From Adiantum capillus-veneris (lineage: Eukaryota; Streptophyta; Polypodiopsida; Polypodiales; Pteridaceae): a DNA stretch of 64,000 bases. The notes beneath the pieces are model-generated. The model saw only the letters and a list, made by a program, of their open reading frames with translations. It was not told where the DNA came from and ran no database searches. Below, one piece after another: positions 11,601-23,600 of the stretch; position 1 is the first letter of the stretch, and every line of letters begins with the position of its first letter. A program made the translations under genes and the position numbers. The stretch covers positions 72,939,872 through 73,003,871 of the forward strand of contig CM043953.1 of assembly GCA_014529385.2 (NCBI GenBank), given 5' to 3'.

Positions 11601-14600
11601 GCGTTGACTTTGCCATATGCTCGACACAATTCATTTGTACTTTCAAGACGTATGCCATAGATATTATGTACGTTGATGCTATGTCATATGAGGCCTTTGA
11701 GGTTGAGTTTCACGAGACTCCTGAGAATTTGTTCGTCGTTGCCGAGAGTTTTGTAATTCTGTTTAGTGGTCGGAGTTGGTTTTGTGATAAACTCCAACTT
11801 TCCCTTCATGAGTTTGTAGCCGACCGTGGCATGGTCCATAAGCACTTACATGGTTGAGACTCGCTTGGACAGACAATATTCTTGCAATGGTGATGGTAGT
11901 CCAATGGTGTATCGCTCGCACTGGTCCTTTAAGAGAATGAACTTAAAGACACTGGGAGGTAGGCATTGAGAAACCTTTGGTTATAGTCGTCCACGGTCTC
12001 TGTGGCAAGCATTTTCAAGTTGCTCCATTCTGCCAAGATCTGGACTTCAAAGAGAGAAGTCTTACATGGCTTATGCCCTGTAAGACAGAGCGATGAAGAC
12101 GGGAGCGCGCCCGATGCGCGATGGACTAAGGGTGGGAGTGCATAATAAGTTCGGGATCGGGGCATGCAGATTCTTTAATAAACTTCCGAGCGTGAAGATT
12201 CTTGCTCTGTCTGCTCTTTCATAGGACCGGTATGCTTTCAGAAAAGCATACTGTCTCAAGCTCTGATACCACTGTCACGGAGATGAGCACCACGTGTCAA
12301 TGGAAAAGAATTGACTAAACAACTTTAAGCATTGAACTAAAAGAGACGCACGACACACAAATAACACTGAACTAAAAGAGACGCACGACACACAAGACGG
12401 GGAGTGGCGGAGTTCCATCCCAAGAGAGCATTGGCCCCAAACCTTGGCGCCCCTTTCGGTATTTCTTTATATTGCTTAAACTCAGTACAATCCGGTACTT
12501 TGTCCTATGCTCTCCCATGCGGAGACGTGACAGAGACTGAGCCCATGGCACATATTTAAAGGCCCGTGGCCTCTTAAAAGCAGTAACTACATGAAAAGAT
12601 TCAAGTTCTAAAAGCATATGTCCAAAAGAAGTAGCACCAAAAGCTGCCAGCGTGTTTCACAGAAATCCGTACAGTTGTTGCTACGTCAGTAACCTTAATG
12701 TAAAACACGGAATTCTGTACATTTGCCACGCCAACAGTCCAACGCAAATTGCGGAGGCGTTCGTACATGCCTGCCATGTCATCAACTGGTTGCGCAAGGT
12801 CCTTTGAGTATTTTTTTGCTTTATTTAATATCTTTGTGTCACGTGGCCCGAACGGACGGGGTCCCATAAGTTGGTAAGACTTCTTCTGCTGCTTTAGCTT
12901 AGGGCTTAGACCCCCTCGTGCGAGATTTGTAGGTCAGCTTAGGGGTTTGCTTTTGGTCCCTTCCAAGTACCTCATTATGGACTTTGCAACATCTCAATGT
13001 GCTTTGCCAGGATTAGACATAAACTTGCTCACTACTCCCACTGAATAAGCAATGTTAGGTCTAGTGGCAACCATAGCATACATGAGAGAGTCGCAAGCTG
13101 AAGCATAAGGTACTCCCCTCATAGCATTGGTTGCATCATCAATTTTCGGGCAATCACTTGCACTCAACTTTACATGTGGCTGCAATGGCACGCTCAAAGG
13201 CTTAGCATCAGCCATATTAAACCTCTCAAGTACTTTTTCATGTACTTTTCTTGAGACAAATACAACAGTTTATGTTGCCTCTCTCGTTATGCGCATGCTC
13301 AAAATATGTTCAATTGAACCCAATTTTTTCATTGCAAAAGCTGAATTCAGTTGGTTTTTGAGAGTGTTGAGAGTGCTCTTATTCTTCCTGACTAACAACA
13401 TGTCATTCACATACAATACAAGAATCATTGGTTTGGTGTCCGCATCTCTTTTGATGTATAAACAGTGATGTGCATGGTTGTGGTCGAACCCACGTTTCGG
13501 CATAAAAGTGTCAAATCTTTGGTACCATTGTCTAGAAGCTTGTTCCAACCCATACAAACTTCTTTTCAACATGCATACAAGGTCTTACATGCCAAGTAAA
13601 ACCTTCTGAGTGCATCATGTATAGGCTACACTCTTCTTCAAGATCACCACGCAAGAATGCTGTCTTTACATCCATTTGATCCATCTCCAAATCCAAGATA
13701 GCAACGAGAGCAAAATGAACGCGAAGGGTAGTCATTTTTACAATAGGAGAAAACACCTCCTGAAAATCAATGCTTGCCCTTCTACGCATATCCTTTGGCA
13801 ACAAGCCTAACTTTGTACTTGGGTTTGCAATTGACAGTTTTGATTTTGTACACCCACTTGTTAGGAATAGCTTTCCTACCCTTGGGTAACTTAACCAAAT
13901 CCCAAGTATCATTGGCATGCAGTGCCTTGATTTCTTCTTGCATAGCCAACTTTGACTTGCTCTTAGAATCACATGACATGGCCTCTTTATATGTAAGAGG
14001 CTCTCCCTCATCTGTCAACATAATGTATTGAAAGAGGGGTCAAATCCCTGCTAGATCTCTGTAACCAGTGATCTACATTATTTGGTTTAGGTTTTAGATC
14101 AGGAGGATGAGAACATCATCATTTAAGGGCTGATGTACATCATCTTCAACCCTATTTTCAGCATATTCTCTTGGTTGCAAATCGCCTGTATGCAATGGTT
14201 GTCCAACATCATCTGGCTCAATAACCACTGGCCCACTGAGAGTTTCGGGCCTTGTGGTGCATCCTGAGGCTCAATTTCAGAACTAACAGGTGGTTGTACA
14301 TGCTGAAATTTGATCTTTTTAGAGTCAACATCATCAGAGGCAACATTGGTTTTAAGCAACTTTGCCTCATTAAATACAACATCTCGGTTGCATATAACCC
14401 TTTGAAGTTGAGGTAGCCATTCTCTATAGCCCATTTCTCCTTCATCTCCATATCCCATGAAGATTCCTTTCATTGACTTGGCATCAAGCTTACTCCTTAA
14501 CTCAGGCCTTACATGCACAAACGCCCCACAACCGAAAATGCATAAGTGGTCATATGATGTTAGGTGCAACGGAAGTGAATGTTGAACTGTGCTCAAGATG

Positions 14601-17600
14601 AGTGCTCCGAACTGTGCTCAAGGATTCCTTTTACTTACTGAAGGGAGAGCCTTCCGTTCCTTTAGTGAGAGAGTGCAGTGGACACAAACAAAGTGGATGA
14701 ACACTGTGAATGAAGGTGCTGAGATTGAGAGATAGAGAGAGAAGAATACGACACCAAAATGTTGTCAAACCCTCCTCTGAAGGCCCCACTCTCTATGGCG
14801 AGAGCGGTCTACTATTGATTGTACAATGCTTTGGACTTGCCGACGATGTCGACGACGAGACGGGCTGAAATATGAAAACGCTAATGGCTGAAATCTGCAA
14901 ATCTTTTATCTGCTGAATTCTGACTCTATGTCGATGACGACGATGCAACGACAGCACGCCGAAAACACAGATGCTGAAATCTGCGTTTTCCGGCTGAAAC
15001 TGCAAACTTCGCGGGATTTGACCGTGCGGCGAGGAACTACTGCGGGAAGGGGAGATCTGCGAGGTTTGGGGGTGCTACTGTAGAGTTTGAATGCTGAAAA
15101 CTGAAAACGCTGAGTCTACTGTGGTTCTGTCGCAGATGCAAAAACGCTAGGCTGATTTGGGATCCTGCTGCAAAAACGCCAAGTCCCTTGTTGTGCAATC
15201 TGCCAACGCTAGGGCTGATCTGTCTTCTGTTGGTTCTGCTACCCGCCGGTTTGGATCTGCAAAAGCAAAACGCTGGCTGATCTTCGGTCCTTGGCTGAAA
15301 ACGCTAGGTTTACCGCCGGTGGGGGGTCTTGTTGAGAGGTGCCTGTTGAACGTCGTGTTCTTGCTGCCTCTTTTGCTGTGGAATGCTAGCGCTAGGTTTT
15401 CTTTTATGCTGCCTTGCTCATTTGCCCTACCTAGTTCCCAACAAAAGTCACTTAAAAAATAATAGGTGAAAAATGCCTAAAATAGGGAAAATAGGTTCTG
15501 TGCACTAGAAATCGTTCCTGATGGATTCTAATGGTAATGCTGATGATCATGCTGTGTGCAACCAGAGGATATGCATCTACTCTAAGTGCTTGGGCACAAC
15601 GAAACCGAGAAACACGTTGCAATAGGCCTGAAACGTGAAACGGGTGAAACGCCGGGAGTGAAACGCCTTTAAAAAAAAAAATCCTTTTGAAAATTTGGGC
15701 ATTAAATAGTTATTTATTTATTATGTATATGCTATTTCAAGGTTAACATAGCATGTGTCTCTACTCACTGCACTGTGAACACCTATTTTGTCTACACATA
15801 ACACTATATATACACAAAATTGGCGTCTCGGTTTGACGTTTCAGCGAGGCCTTAGCCTAGGGTGAAACATTTCGGGGTGAAACGCCATGTTTCGGGTCTG
15901 AAACGTTTCGCGGATACGTTGCCTAGGCATGCACGATCTGCGAACAGACTCACAAAAGTGCCAGAACACTTCCTAAGCTAGGCTAACGGAACCCTTGTCC
16001 TGAAGTAGCTTGTCCACGTACACATAGGGTTAGATGTGTCATGTGACATCCCCTCCTTTTCAAAGTGAGGTACTGGTACCAAACTGTATGGCGTCGAGGG
16101 AGATCGTCAACAGCGTCTGGATGAATCCTGGGAAGGACTCTTCGCCGGCCCACTCTGATGTGTGGGTCGTGCGATACTTGAACTTCATAAAGGTCTGCAA
16201 CGCTTGCTTCTTTGGGCCGCGTCGAAAGCGACAAAGTCTTCTGAGGCTCCTTCAATGCGTCAACTTCGTCTACAGTCATGCGTCTACCTTCTTCAAGAAT
16301 CACCGAGGTTGAAAATTCCTGAAACCACTTTCAACACAAAAACATGAACATACCCATTCCATGTAAAGTGACTGGAAAAATTCTAGTCTTTCAAAAAAAC
16401 TGTGCATGCAATGCAGATGAACAAAGTGCCGGAGTGCCAAACTGTTCATCAAACACACACAAACAATGGGGTTGAATGTCGACTTTTCAACCAACCGTGG
16501 CAAAACACAATGGAAATGCCTATGCTTGATGCTCAATCCTTCTTGTGCTCTTTCTGATACTGTGTCATGCCAAGGAAGAGACATGAAATGTGAAATTCTT
16601 GGGTGCAAACATTTTATCTTTTCATGAATCATCCGCATACATCCATCCTCATTCATGAGTGAATCGTGCTCATCGTACAATATGTCATGCCTATTAAAAG
16701 GGATCACATAAGGACGATGACTAAAATACAGGAAAGCATCACGAATGAAACACTCGCACAATGTGTACTGACTAATCACTCGTACACATAATACTTCTTG
16801 TGGGGGTTCTGTGGACCTAGGCTCAAGAGCCAAGATCGGTTCTTCTTGAGGGGGTTCTTTGGACCTAGACTCGACTCGAGAGCCAAGAGCGATGCTTCAT
16901 GATTGATCGAATCTGCAATGAGGTTAGCTTCACTAGAAAAAGTATCAACTAACACATCATCCTTGTGAACAATCACATCTTTTTTTTGCAAATCATCATG
17001 CTCGTGAGAAATCACATCTTGATCATGCAAATCATCATACTTGTCATTGTCATCCAAATCATCATGCTCATCATTATCATTTAAATCATCATGCTTATCA
17101 TCATCATGCAAATCATGTGTGTCTTGCTTTGGATAAGACGAGACTGAAAGAGTCTCCTCCTCCTGGTTCTGTTCAAACTGCACCTGCACAATAGAAAAAA
17201 GTCGCCACAACTCTTTCATGTGTTGGTCGCTCTTCCCTTGTCTTGCTTTGTTCTTGTGATCAAATTTTGCTTGTCTTTCTTTGTTCTCGCGATCAAATTT
17301 GGCTTGTCTTTCTTTGTTCTCTGCTTGTCTTTCTTCGCGCTCACGATCCAATTTGGCTTGTCGTTCTTTGGCTTCCATGCATGCTTGCTCGCACTCACGC
17401 GCTATGGCTTCCATTTTTTCTTCGTACTTACAATCAATTTTTGCTTTTCTTACTTCGCGTTCTAACTTCCTTTCCATAAACATATGGTCCAAAGCCTCTT
17501 AGGAGTTAGTGCAATCCTTGACGTAGATGGGGAAGGGAGAGGGTCAGAAAAACCTCGTGGTGCGGAAAATTCTTCGTCACCTTCTTCATGCTCATCACCT

Positions 17601-20600
17601 TTATGCAAAGTATCCATTCCGCTTCGGGTGATGACCATACACTGAGATCTTTGGTTCTTAAGTTCACGAGGAACTTGGGTTCTTGAGGGTCTTGAGGTTC
17701 TTGGGTTCTTGAGGTTCTTCTTTAGCTTGCAATCTGTGTTAGAGAAGGATCTTCTCTTCATGTGAGCTCTTCTCTTTCCCGCGGGCGCATCTCTTGGCGG
17801 CCTTGCGCTCACACCAAGGTTGCTTTTTTTCACTTCACGTCGATTGGCCGGCCACTAAGTGCACGGTCTGCTCTCAATTATTGAAAAGAGAAACAAAGGG
17901 AGGCTGGACAAGCCCTTCTTTCTTGGGATTCTTGTCACTCTTCAAAAACACGATTAGGAATCGACACGCCCAAGAGGACTTGGGTTACGTACGACCTCAA
18001 CAAGCAAAAAAAATTATGTGGTTCTTTCCTCGAGTGATACAGAACACTGCCAAAGCTCTGCTACCAATGTTAGGTGCAGCTGAAGTGAATGTTGAACTTT
18101 GCTCAAGATGAGTGCTCCAAACTATGCTCAAGGATTCCTTGAAGGGAGAGCCTTCCGTTCCTTTAGTGAGAGGGGGCAATGGACACAAACAAAGTGGATG
18201 AACATTGTGAATGAGGTGCTGAGACTGAGAGATAGAGAGAGAAGAATATGACACTAGAATGTTGTCAAACCCTCCGAAGGCCCCACTCTCTATGGCGAGA
18301 GCAGTTTACTCTTGATTGCACAAATCTCTACACTGCTTTGGACTTGCCGACGATGTCCACGACGATGAGGACGACGACGAGACGGACTGAAATATGAAAA
18401 CGCTAATGGCTGAAATCTGCAACTCTTTTATCTGTTGAATTCTGACTCTATGTCGGTGATGACGGCGATGACGACGATGCAATGACGACGCGTTGAAAAT
18501 GCAGATGCTGAAATCTGCGTTTTTCGGGCTGAAACTGCAAACTTCGCGGGATCTGACCGTGTGGCGAGGAACTGTTGCAGGAAGGTGAGATCTGCGAGGT
18601 TTGGGGTGCTCCTGCAGAGTCTAAATGTTGACAACTGAAAAGGCTGAGTCTACTGTGGTTCTGTCGCGAAGATCTGCAAAAACACCAGGTCTCTTGCAGA
18701 TGCAAGAACGCTAGGCTGATTTGGGATCCTGTTGCAAAAACGCTGAGTCCCTTGCTGTGCAATTTGCTAACACTAAGGATGATCTATCTTCTGCTGGTTA
18801 TGCTACAACCGGTTTGGATTTGCAAAAGCAAAACGTTGGCTGATCTTCGGTCCTTGGCTGAAAACGCTAGGTTTATCGCCGGTGGGGGGTCTTGTTGAGA
18901 AGGTGCCTGTTGAACGTCTTGTTCCTGTTGCCTCTTTTGCTGTGGAATGCTAGCGCTAGGTTTTCTTTTATATTGCCTTGCTTATTTGCCCTACCTAGTT
19001 CCCAACGAAAGTCACTTAAAAAATAATAAGTGAAAAATGCCTAAAATAGGGAAAGTAGGTTCTGTGCACTGGAAATTGCTCCTGATGGATTCTGATGGTA
19101 ATGCTGACGATCATGCTATGTGCAACCAGAGGATATGCATCTACTCTAATTGCCTGGGCATGCACGATCTGCAAACACTCACAAAAGTGCTAGAACACTT
19201 CCTAAGCTAGGCTAACTGAACCCTTGTCCTGAAGTAGCTTGTCCACGTACACATAGGGTTAGATGTGTCACGTGACATATGAAGTGGGTTTGCTAGACCA
19301 AACCTCTTCAAGGATGCCAACTTTCAACACAGTGTGGGGTGAATGATTGTAAATATGAACTGTAGTTTTAAGCGCCTCTCCCCAAAATCATTGAGGGAGA
19401 TTAACCCTGGACAACATGCATCGGACCTCTCACACAAGGTCCTGCTATATCTCTCAGCCAGACCATTAGACGAAGGACTACAAGGGGCTGTTAGCTCTCT
19501 TGATACCATTTTCTTGGCAAAACTTAACAAAATCAGCAGATGTGAACTCACCCCCATTGTCTATATTCAAGCATTTCAGTTTTCTACCTGTTTGGGTAGT
19601 CACAAATGCATGAAAGGTTTTCAAAGAAGCAATCGTGTCAATTTTATTCTTGAGCGAATAAACCCATATTTTCCTAGAGAAATCATCAACAAAGTAAACA
19701 AAATACGGAACACCACCCATACTCTTTACATGCATGCTACAAACATCAAAATGTACAAGATCAAGACAATCAGATTTAGGAGAGACACTAAAGTCATAAG
19801 AATTTCTCACTTGCTTTCCATATTGGCATTCATTACAAAAATCAAGCTTTAAGCCCTTAGTATCAACTCGAGAGGAAAGAACATCAAGTCCTTTCTAGCT
19901 CATATGGTGTAATGTTTTGTGCTAAAGCTCCAAATTAGACCCAATCTCTATTATAGCAACAAACTTGTGTGGCAAGGCTTTGCAATGCAAGAAGTAAAGT
20001 GTCCCCTTCTTTGTGCCCTTAACAATTTTCATAGCATCTTTTGTGAGCTTCCAAGTACCACCACTAAAAATGGTGTTATAACCATGTATATTAAGTTGTC
20101 CAACAAAGAGCAGACTCTTCTTGATGCCAAGAATATATCTAACATCATGCAAAACAAGTCGTTGCCCATTATCAAGGGCCAAATGAATAGTGCCTATTCC
20201 ATCAATTGTGCAAGCATGATTATTTCCAAGATAAACCTTAACATAGTTGCCTGCATCAATAGTGGCAAAACACTCTTGAGATGGAGTCACATGAAAAGAG
20301 GCACTTGAGTCCACTATCTAGGAGTGGGACAAGCCATCACTCATAGACAGCAAAGCATCAATGACATCACCCTTGGTGATCTGCATGTCCTATGCATGAT
20401 AAACATGGGCATCCATAGGAGACATAGTGGCACACAGAATATCACCTATGTCAGAGAGTTCCTCGATCACCACATTGGAGGTTACATTGACCTTCTGCTT
20501 GTTCTTGGAACCATCAAATACATCTGCCTTGTCATCCTTTTTCTTCTTGTCACCCGCATTCTTCTTCCTTTCTTGCTCTTTCTTAAAGTACCTGCAATCT

Positions 20601-23600
20601 GGCTTCTTATGGCCTTTCCGACCACATTGATAACAAATGACATCAGATTGCTTTCCTTTGCTCTTGCTCCTGTTCCTTTGCGTTGGCATTCCCTCTAACC
20701 ATGTGAGCCGAAGCATTAGCCTCACCACTTGCCTTTTGTCTAATTTCCTCATTGAGAGAACCCCTTACTCCATCAAAGGTAAGATTTGGGTTATTAGACA
20801 ATGAGACCACCAGGGCCTCCCAAGAATCAGACAAGGTCTAAGCAAAAAAAGGCCTTTTAACTTATCATCAAAAGCGGGCAAACTAGAGTCCTGCAAGTGG
20901 GAAAGAACACCTGTAAAAGCACCAATGTTCTCAGCTGCAGACTTTGCAGTATCCAATTACATATGCGCATCAAGTACACCTGGTTCACTGGCGTCCTGTT
21001 TTCATAAGTGGCCTTGAGCTTTGCCCACACAGCATAGGCAGTGTCAAGACCCTTGAGGTCTACCAAAATTTCATCCGCAACAACCATTTTTACATACACA
21101 ATAGCCTTTTTGTTTAAATTAAGCCACGCCTCATCATAGCTGCAGGCTTTGCATCTTGCAGTGCACTATCGCAATCTTTTAAGAAAAGAATGCTATGCAT
21201 TATCTCTTTCCACAAATTGAATACAGTGCCTTCGGATCTCTTGATTTTGAAGAGATTCTTCACATCTGAAGAAGAGGAGGCCATATTATCACTTGTGCAC
21301 AAAAAACAGAAAATTGAATTTCTGAAAAAAATAAAAAATTAGTAATTTGCTGAAATCTCACTGATTTTTGCAAAAACAAGTGCCGTAAAGGTAGTAGTAC
21401 AACATTTCTAGAAGCTTCCCTTCGAATTTCGTATTTTTTTTAAAAAAAATCAAAAATTTAATAATTTTTGAAATTTTTGTAAAAAATTACAGTACGTTGA
21501 ATTTCTTGCCCAAAAACTTGGGATTCTTACAATTTTATGGTGCAAACCACAAATCAATACATGGGGTAGCTATGTGCATCAAAACGCCCAATTTTCATTG
21601 CTGAAATTGACTTGTAAATGCTGAAATTTATCCAAAAATGGAAAAAACACACGTGTTCACAAATTTCCTTACTTGAGAGACTTCTTGCGATGAAAACTTC
21701 CTAAAATGGGAGAGAGCTTCTCGAGGGTGTAGGGCTGAAATACTTAGCTATTCACGACGAATTCCTCGCGAGGAATTTGCACGAGGCTTTGATACCAGCT
21801 GAAAGAGGAGTTTCACGAACCCAAGTTGGTTGAGTTTGAGCAGCGGTGCGTGTGCGCGCAGGATGAGTGCAGAGAGACAGAGAGAAAGCAGCGATGGTTG
21901 CAGGGGAGGAGATTACGTAAGTTTTTAGAAGTCCAAAAACTTAAGTGATGAGGGTTTTTGGGACTGTTTTATTAAAATGTGCCATTTGGCCACTTAATCA
22001 ATGTGAAACCGTTAAAAATAGTCCATGTGGCCCAAAGGCCAATAAATGAAGTATAATGGCCAATGTGCCACATTGGCCACTTGGACAATGTGAAACCTTC
22101 AAAAATAGTCCAAGTGGCTCAAAGGCCAATAAATGAAGTATAATGCCAGTGCTGGCCCAAAATGGTGGGCTAAAACATATCTGCGAAGCTCTTGAGCAGA
22201 GCTACGCTTGGAAACGGTCCAGAGGAGATCGGGAGTGACCTCTGGGCATTTACCCCAAATTAGGCACCTTCTGCGCTTCCCATTGCTTGATGAGGGACTT
22301 TAAAGCTCGATCCTGCTTGTGTTTTGCATATTTGGATCCTTGGATTCTTCGAATACTTAAGAAAGCAATTTATGATCCTCTTGATGATGATCATCGGTTG
22401 CTCCGCCTGCTTTTTCTAGTACTTTCTCTCCACGGTGACCTTGACCTCTTCATACTCGCATTGATTGTTGGGAGAATCTGAAGCCGTGTTGCAAGTCTAA
22501 CACTGATAATTGGATTGGATTGCCCACAAAAAAGCAATCGTCGAAGCTCTAGGAAAATTGAAAGTGATTGCTGCTCACAATACAAATTGTTGAGAGGAAT
22601 TGAAGCCATGTTGCAAGGGTCCTATTGATAATTGGATTTGATTGCCCACAAAAGAGATTCATTTGAGCTCTGATGTCATTGAAAATGATTGCCACTCAAA
22701 ATACAAATTGTTGGGAGGAATTGTAGCCATGTTGCAAGTCTCCTATTGGTAATTTGGATCAGAGTGCCCGCAAAAGAGCAATCATTTGAGCTTTGATATC
22801 ATTGACAATGATTGCTATACTTGATACAAGCTATGATGCACATAGAAGACTTGAATCACGCTTGCAAGAAGGAAAAGAACCGGAATAACACCTGCACAAT
22901 GTGGAAGAGGTGCAAAGTTCCCTCTAAGAGATGCTGGCCCCTAAACAAGCACTTCTAGCAGTTTTTCTTTCATGTATGGATCGAGCAAAAGTGTGCTTGC
23001 TTTGTGAGTCCACTCGTAGAATCGTCATACAAGAGGCACACCCCTCTAAGAGATGCTGGCCCCTAAAAAAGCACTTCTAGCAGTTTTTCTTTAATGTCTG
23101 GATTGAACATAAGTGTGCTTGCTCTGTGAGCCCACTCATAGAATCATACAAGAGGCACATTGGTCATGGTTGCAAAAAGCAACTACAAAGCAATTGTTGA
23201 AAACAACTCAAAAGGTAAAAGGCAATTTGTTCATTGCCACGTAGGGGCTCTCTACAAAGCACCTACATCCATGTGACCCGCCATATCAACGCTGGCTGTA
23301 GGTTGTCGCCACATCATTGTCATCCGTACAGGCTGCCACATCAACATGTGGAAATTAAGCCCGTTCATACGGTAGTGCCGCATCATCATCCTACCGTGTC
23401 ATGTTATCACTGTGTGACGCTTGTGCTTGTGAGTAGAAAATGTTAACAAAAAAAATTTAAGAAGCTTTTCAGCTTAATTAAAACACAAGGGCTATGGACA
23501 TTGAGTTCAACACAAGCATTCTACCCCTTTTAACAAAGAAAATCCTCATGAGCAGGTGGAGAAAGGACAAAGTTTGCGGTGGACAGGGACAGGTCGTTTG

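Larger units (their letters stand above)
9909..12943 (-). mobile_element. Element D: Ty3/gypsy-like LTR element with gag and protease but no RT
   Basis: LTR-like ends at 9909-10377 and 12273-12943 share several hundred bases, for example the CCCCAAACC...GGCGCCCCTT block. A primer binding site beside the right copy fixes the orientation as minus. Between them are a gag fragment and a retropepsin; no reverse transcriptase or integrase fits in the 1.9-kb interior. The left LTR has lost about 200 bp in the middle. The right LTR lacks about 45 bp at its outer end, where it abuts the copia RNase H at 12944, so no TSD remains. Confidence 0.75.
14558..19277 (-). mobile_element. Element B: non-autonomous LTR retrotransposon, TSD TATGA
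   Basis: Two LTRs of one family (14558-16048 and 18068-19277) enclose 2,019 bp. TATGA is duplicated at 14553-14557 and 19278-19282. On the minus strand there is a PBS beside the right LTR and a polypurine tract beside the left. The interior codes for a coiled-coil acidic protein but no protease, RT, RNase H or integrase, so it must have moved with help. Size and content fit a TR-GAG or LARD-type element. Confidence 0.92.
12944..22177 (-). mobile_element. Element A: Ty1/copia retrotransposon split by element B
   Basis: Read on the minus strand from the 5' LTR (21800-22177), it runs PBS, gag, CCHC knuckle, protease, integrase, [element B], integrase end, reverse transcriptase and partial RNase H. 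Gag-PR-IN-RT order is the copia order. The 3' end, including the 3' LTR, is missing at 12943 where element D begins. Many stops and frameshifts show an old copy. Confidence 0.88.

Noticed and set aside
17220..17502. Plus-strand hydrophobic frames at 17220-17502
   Set aside because: They are the complement of the repeated coiled-coil codons of element B.
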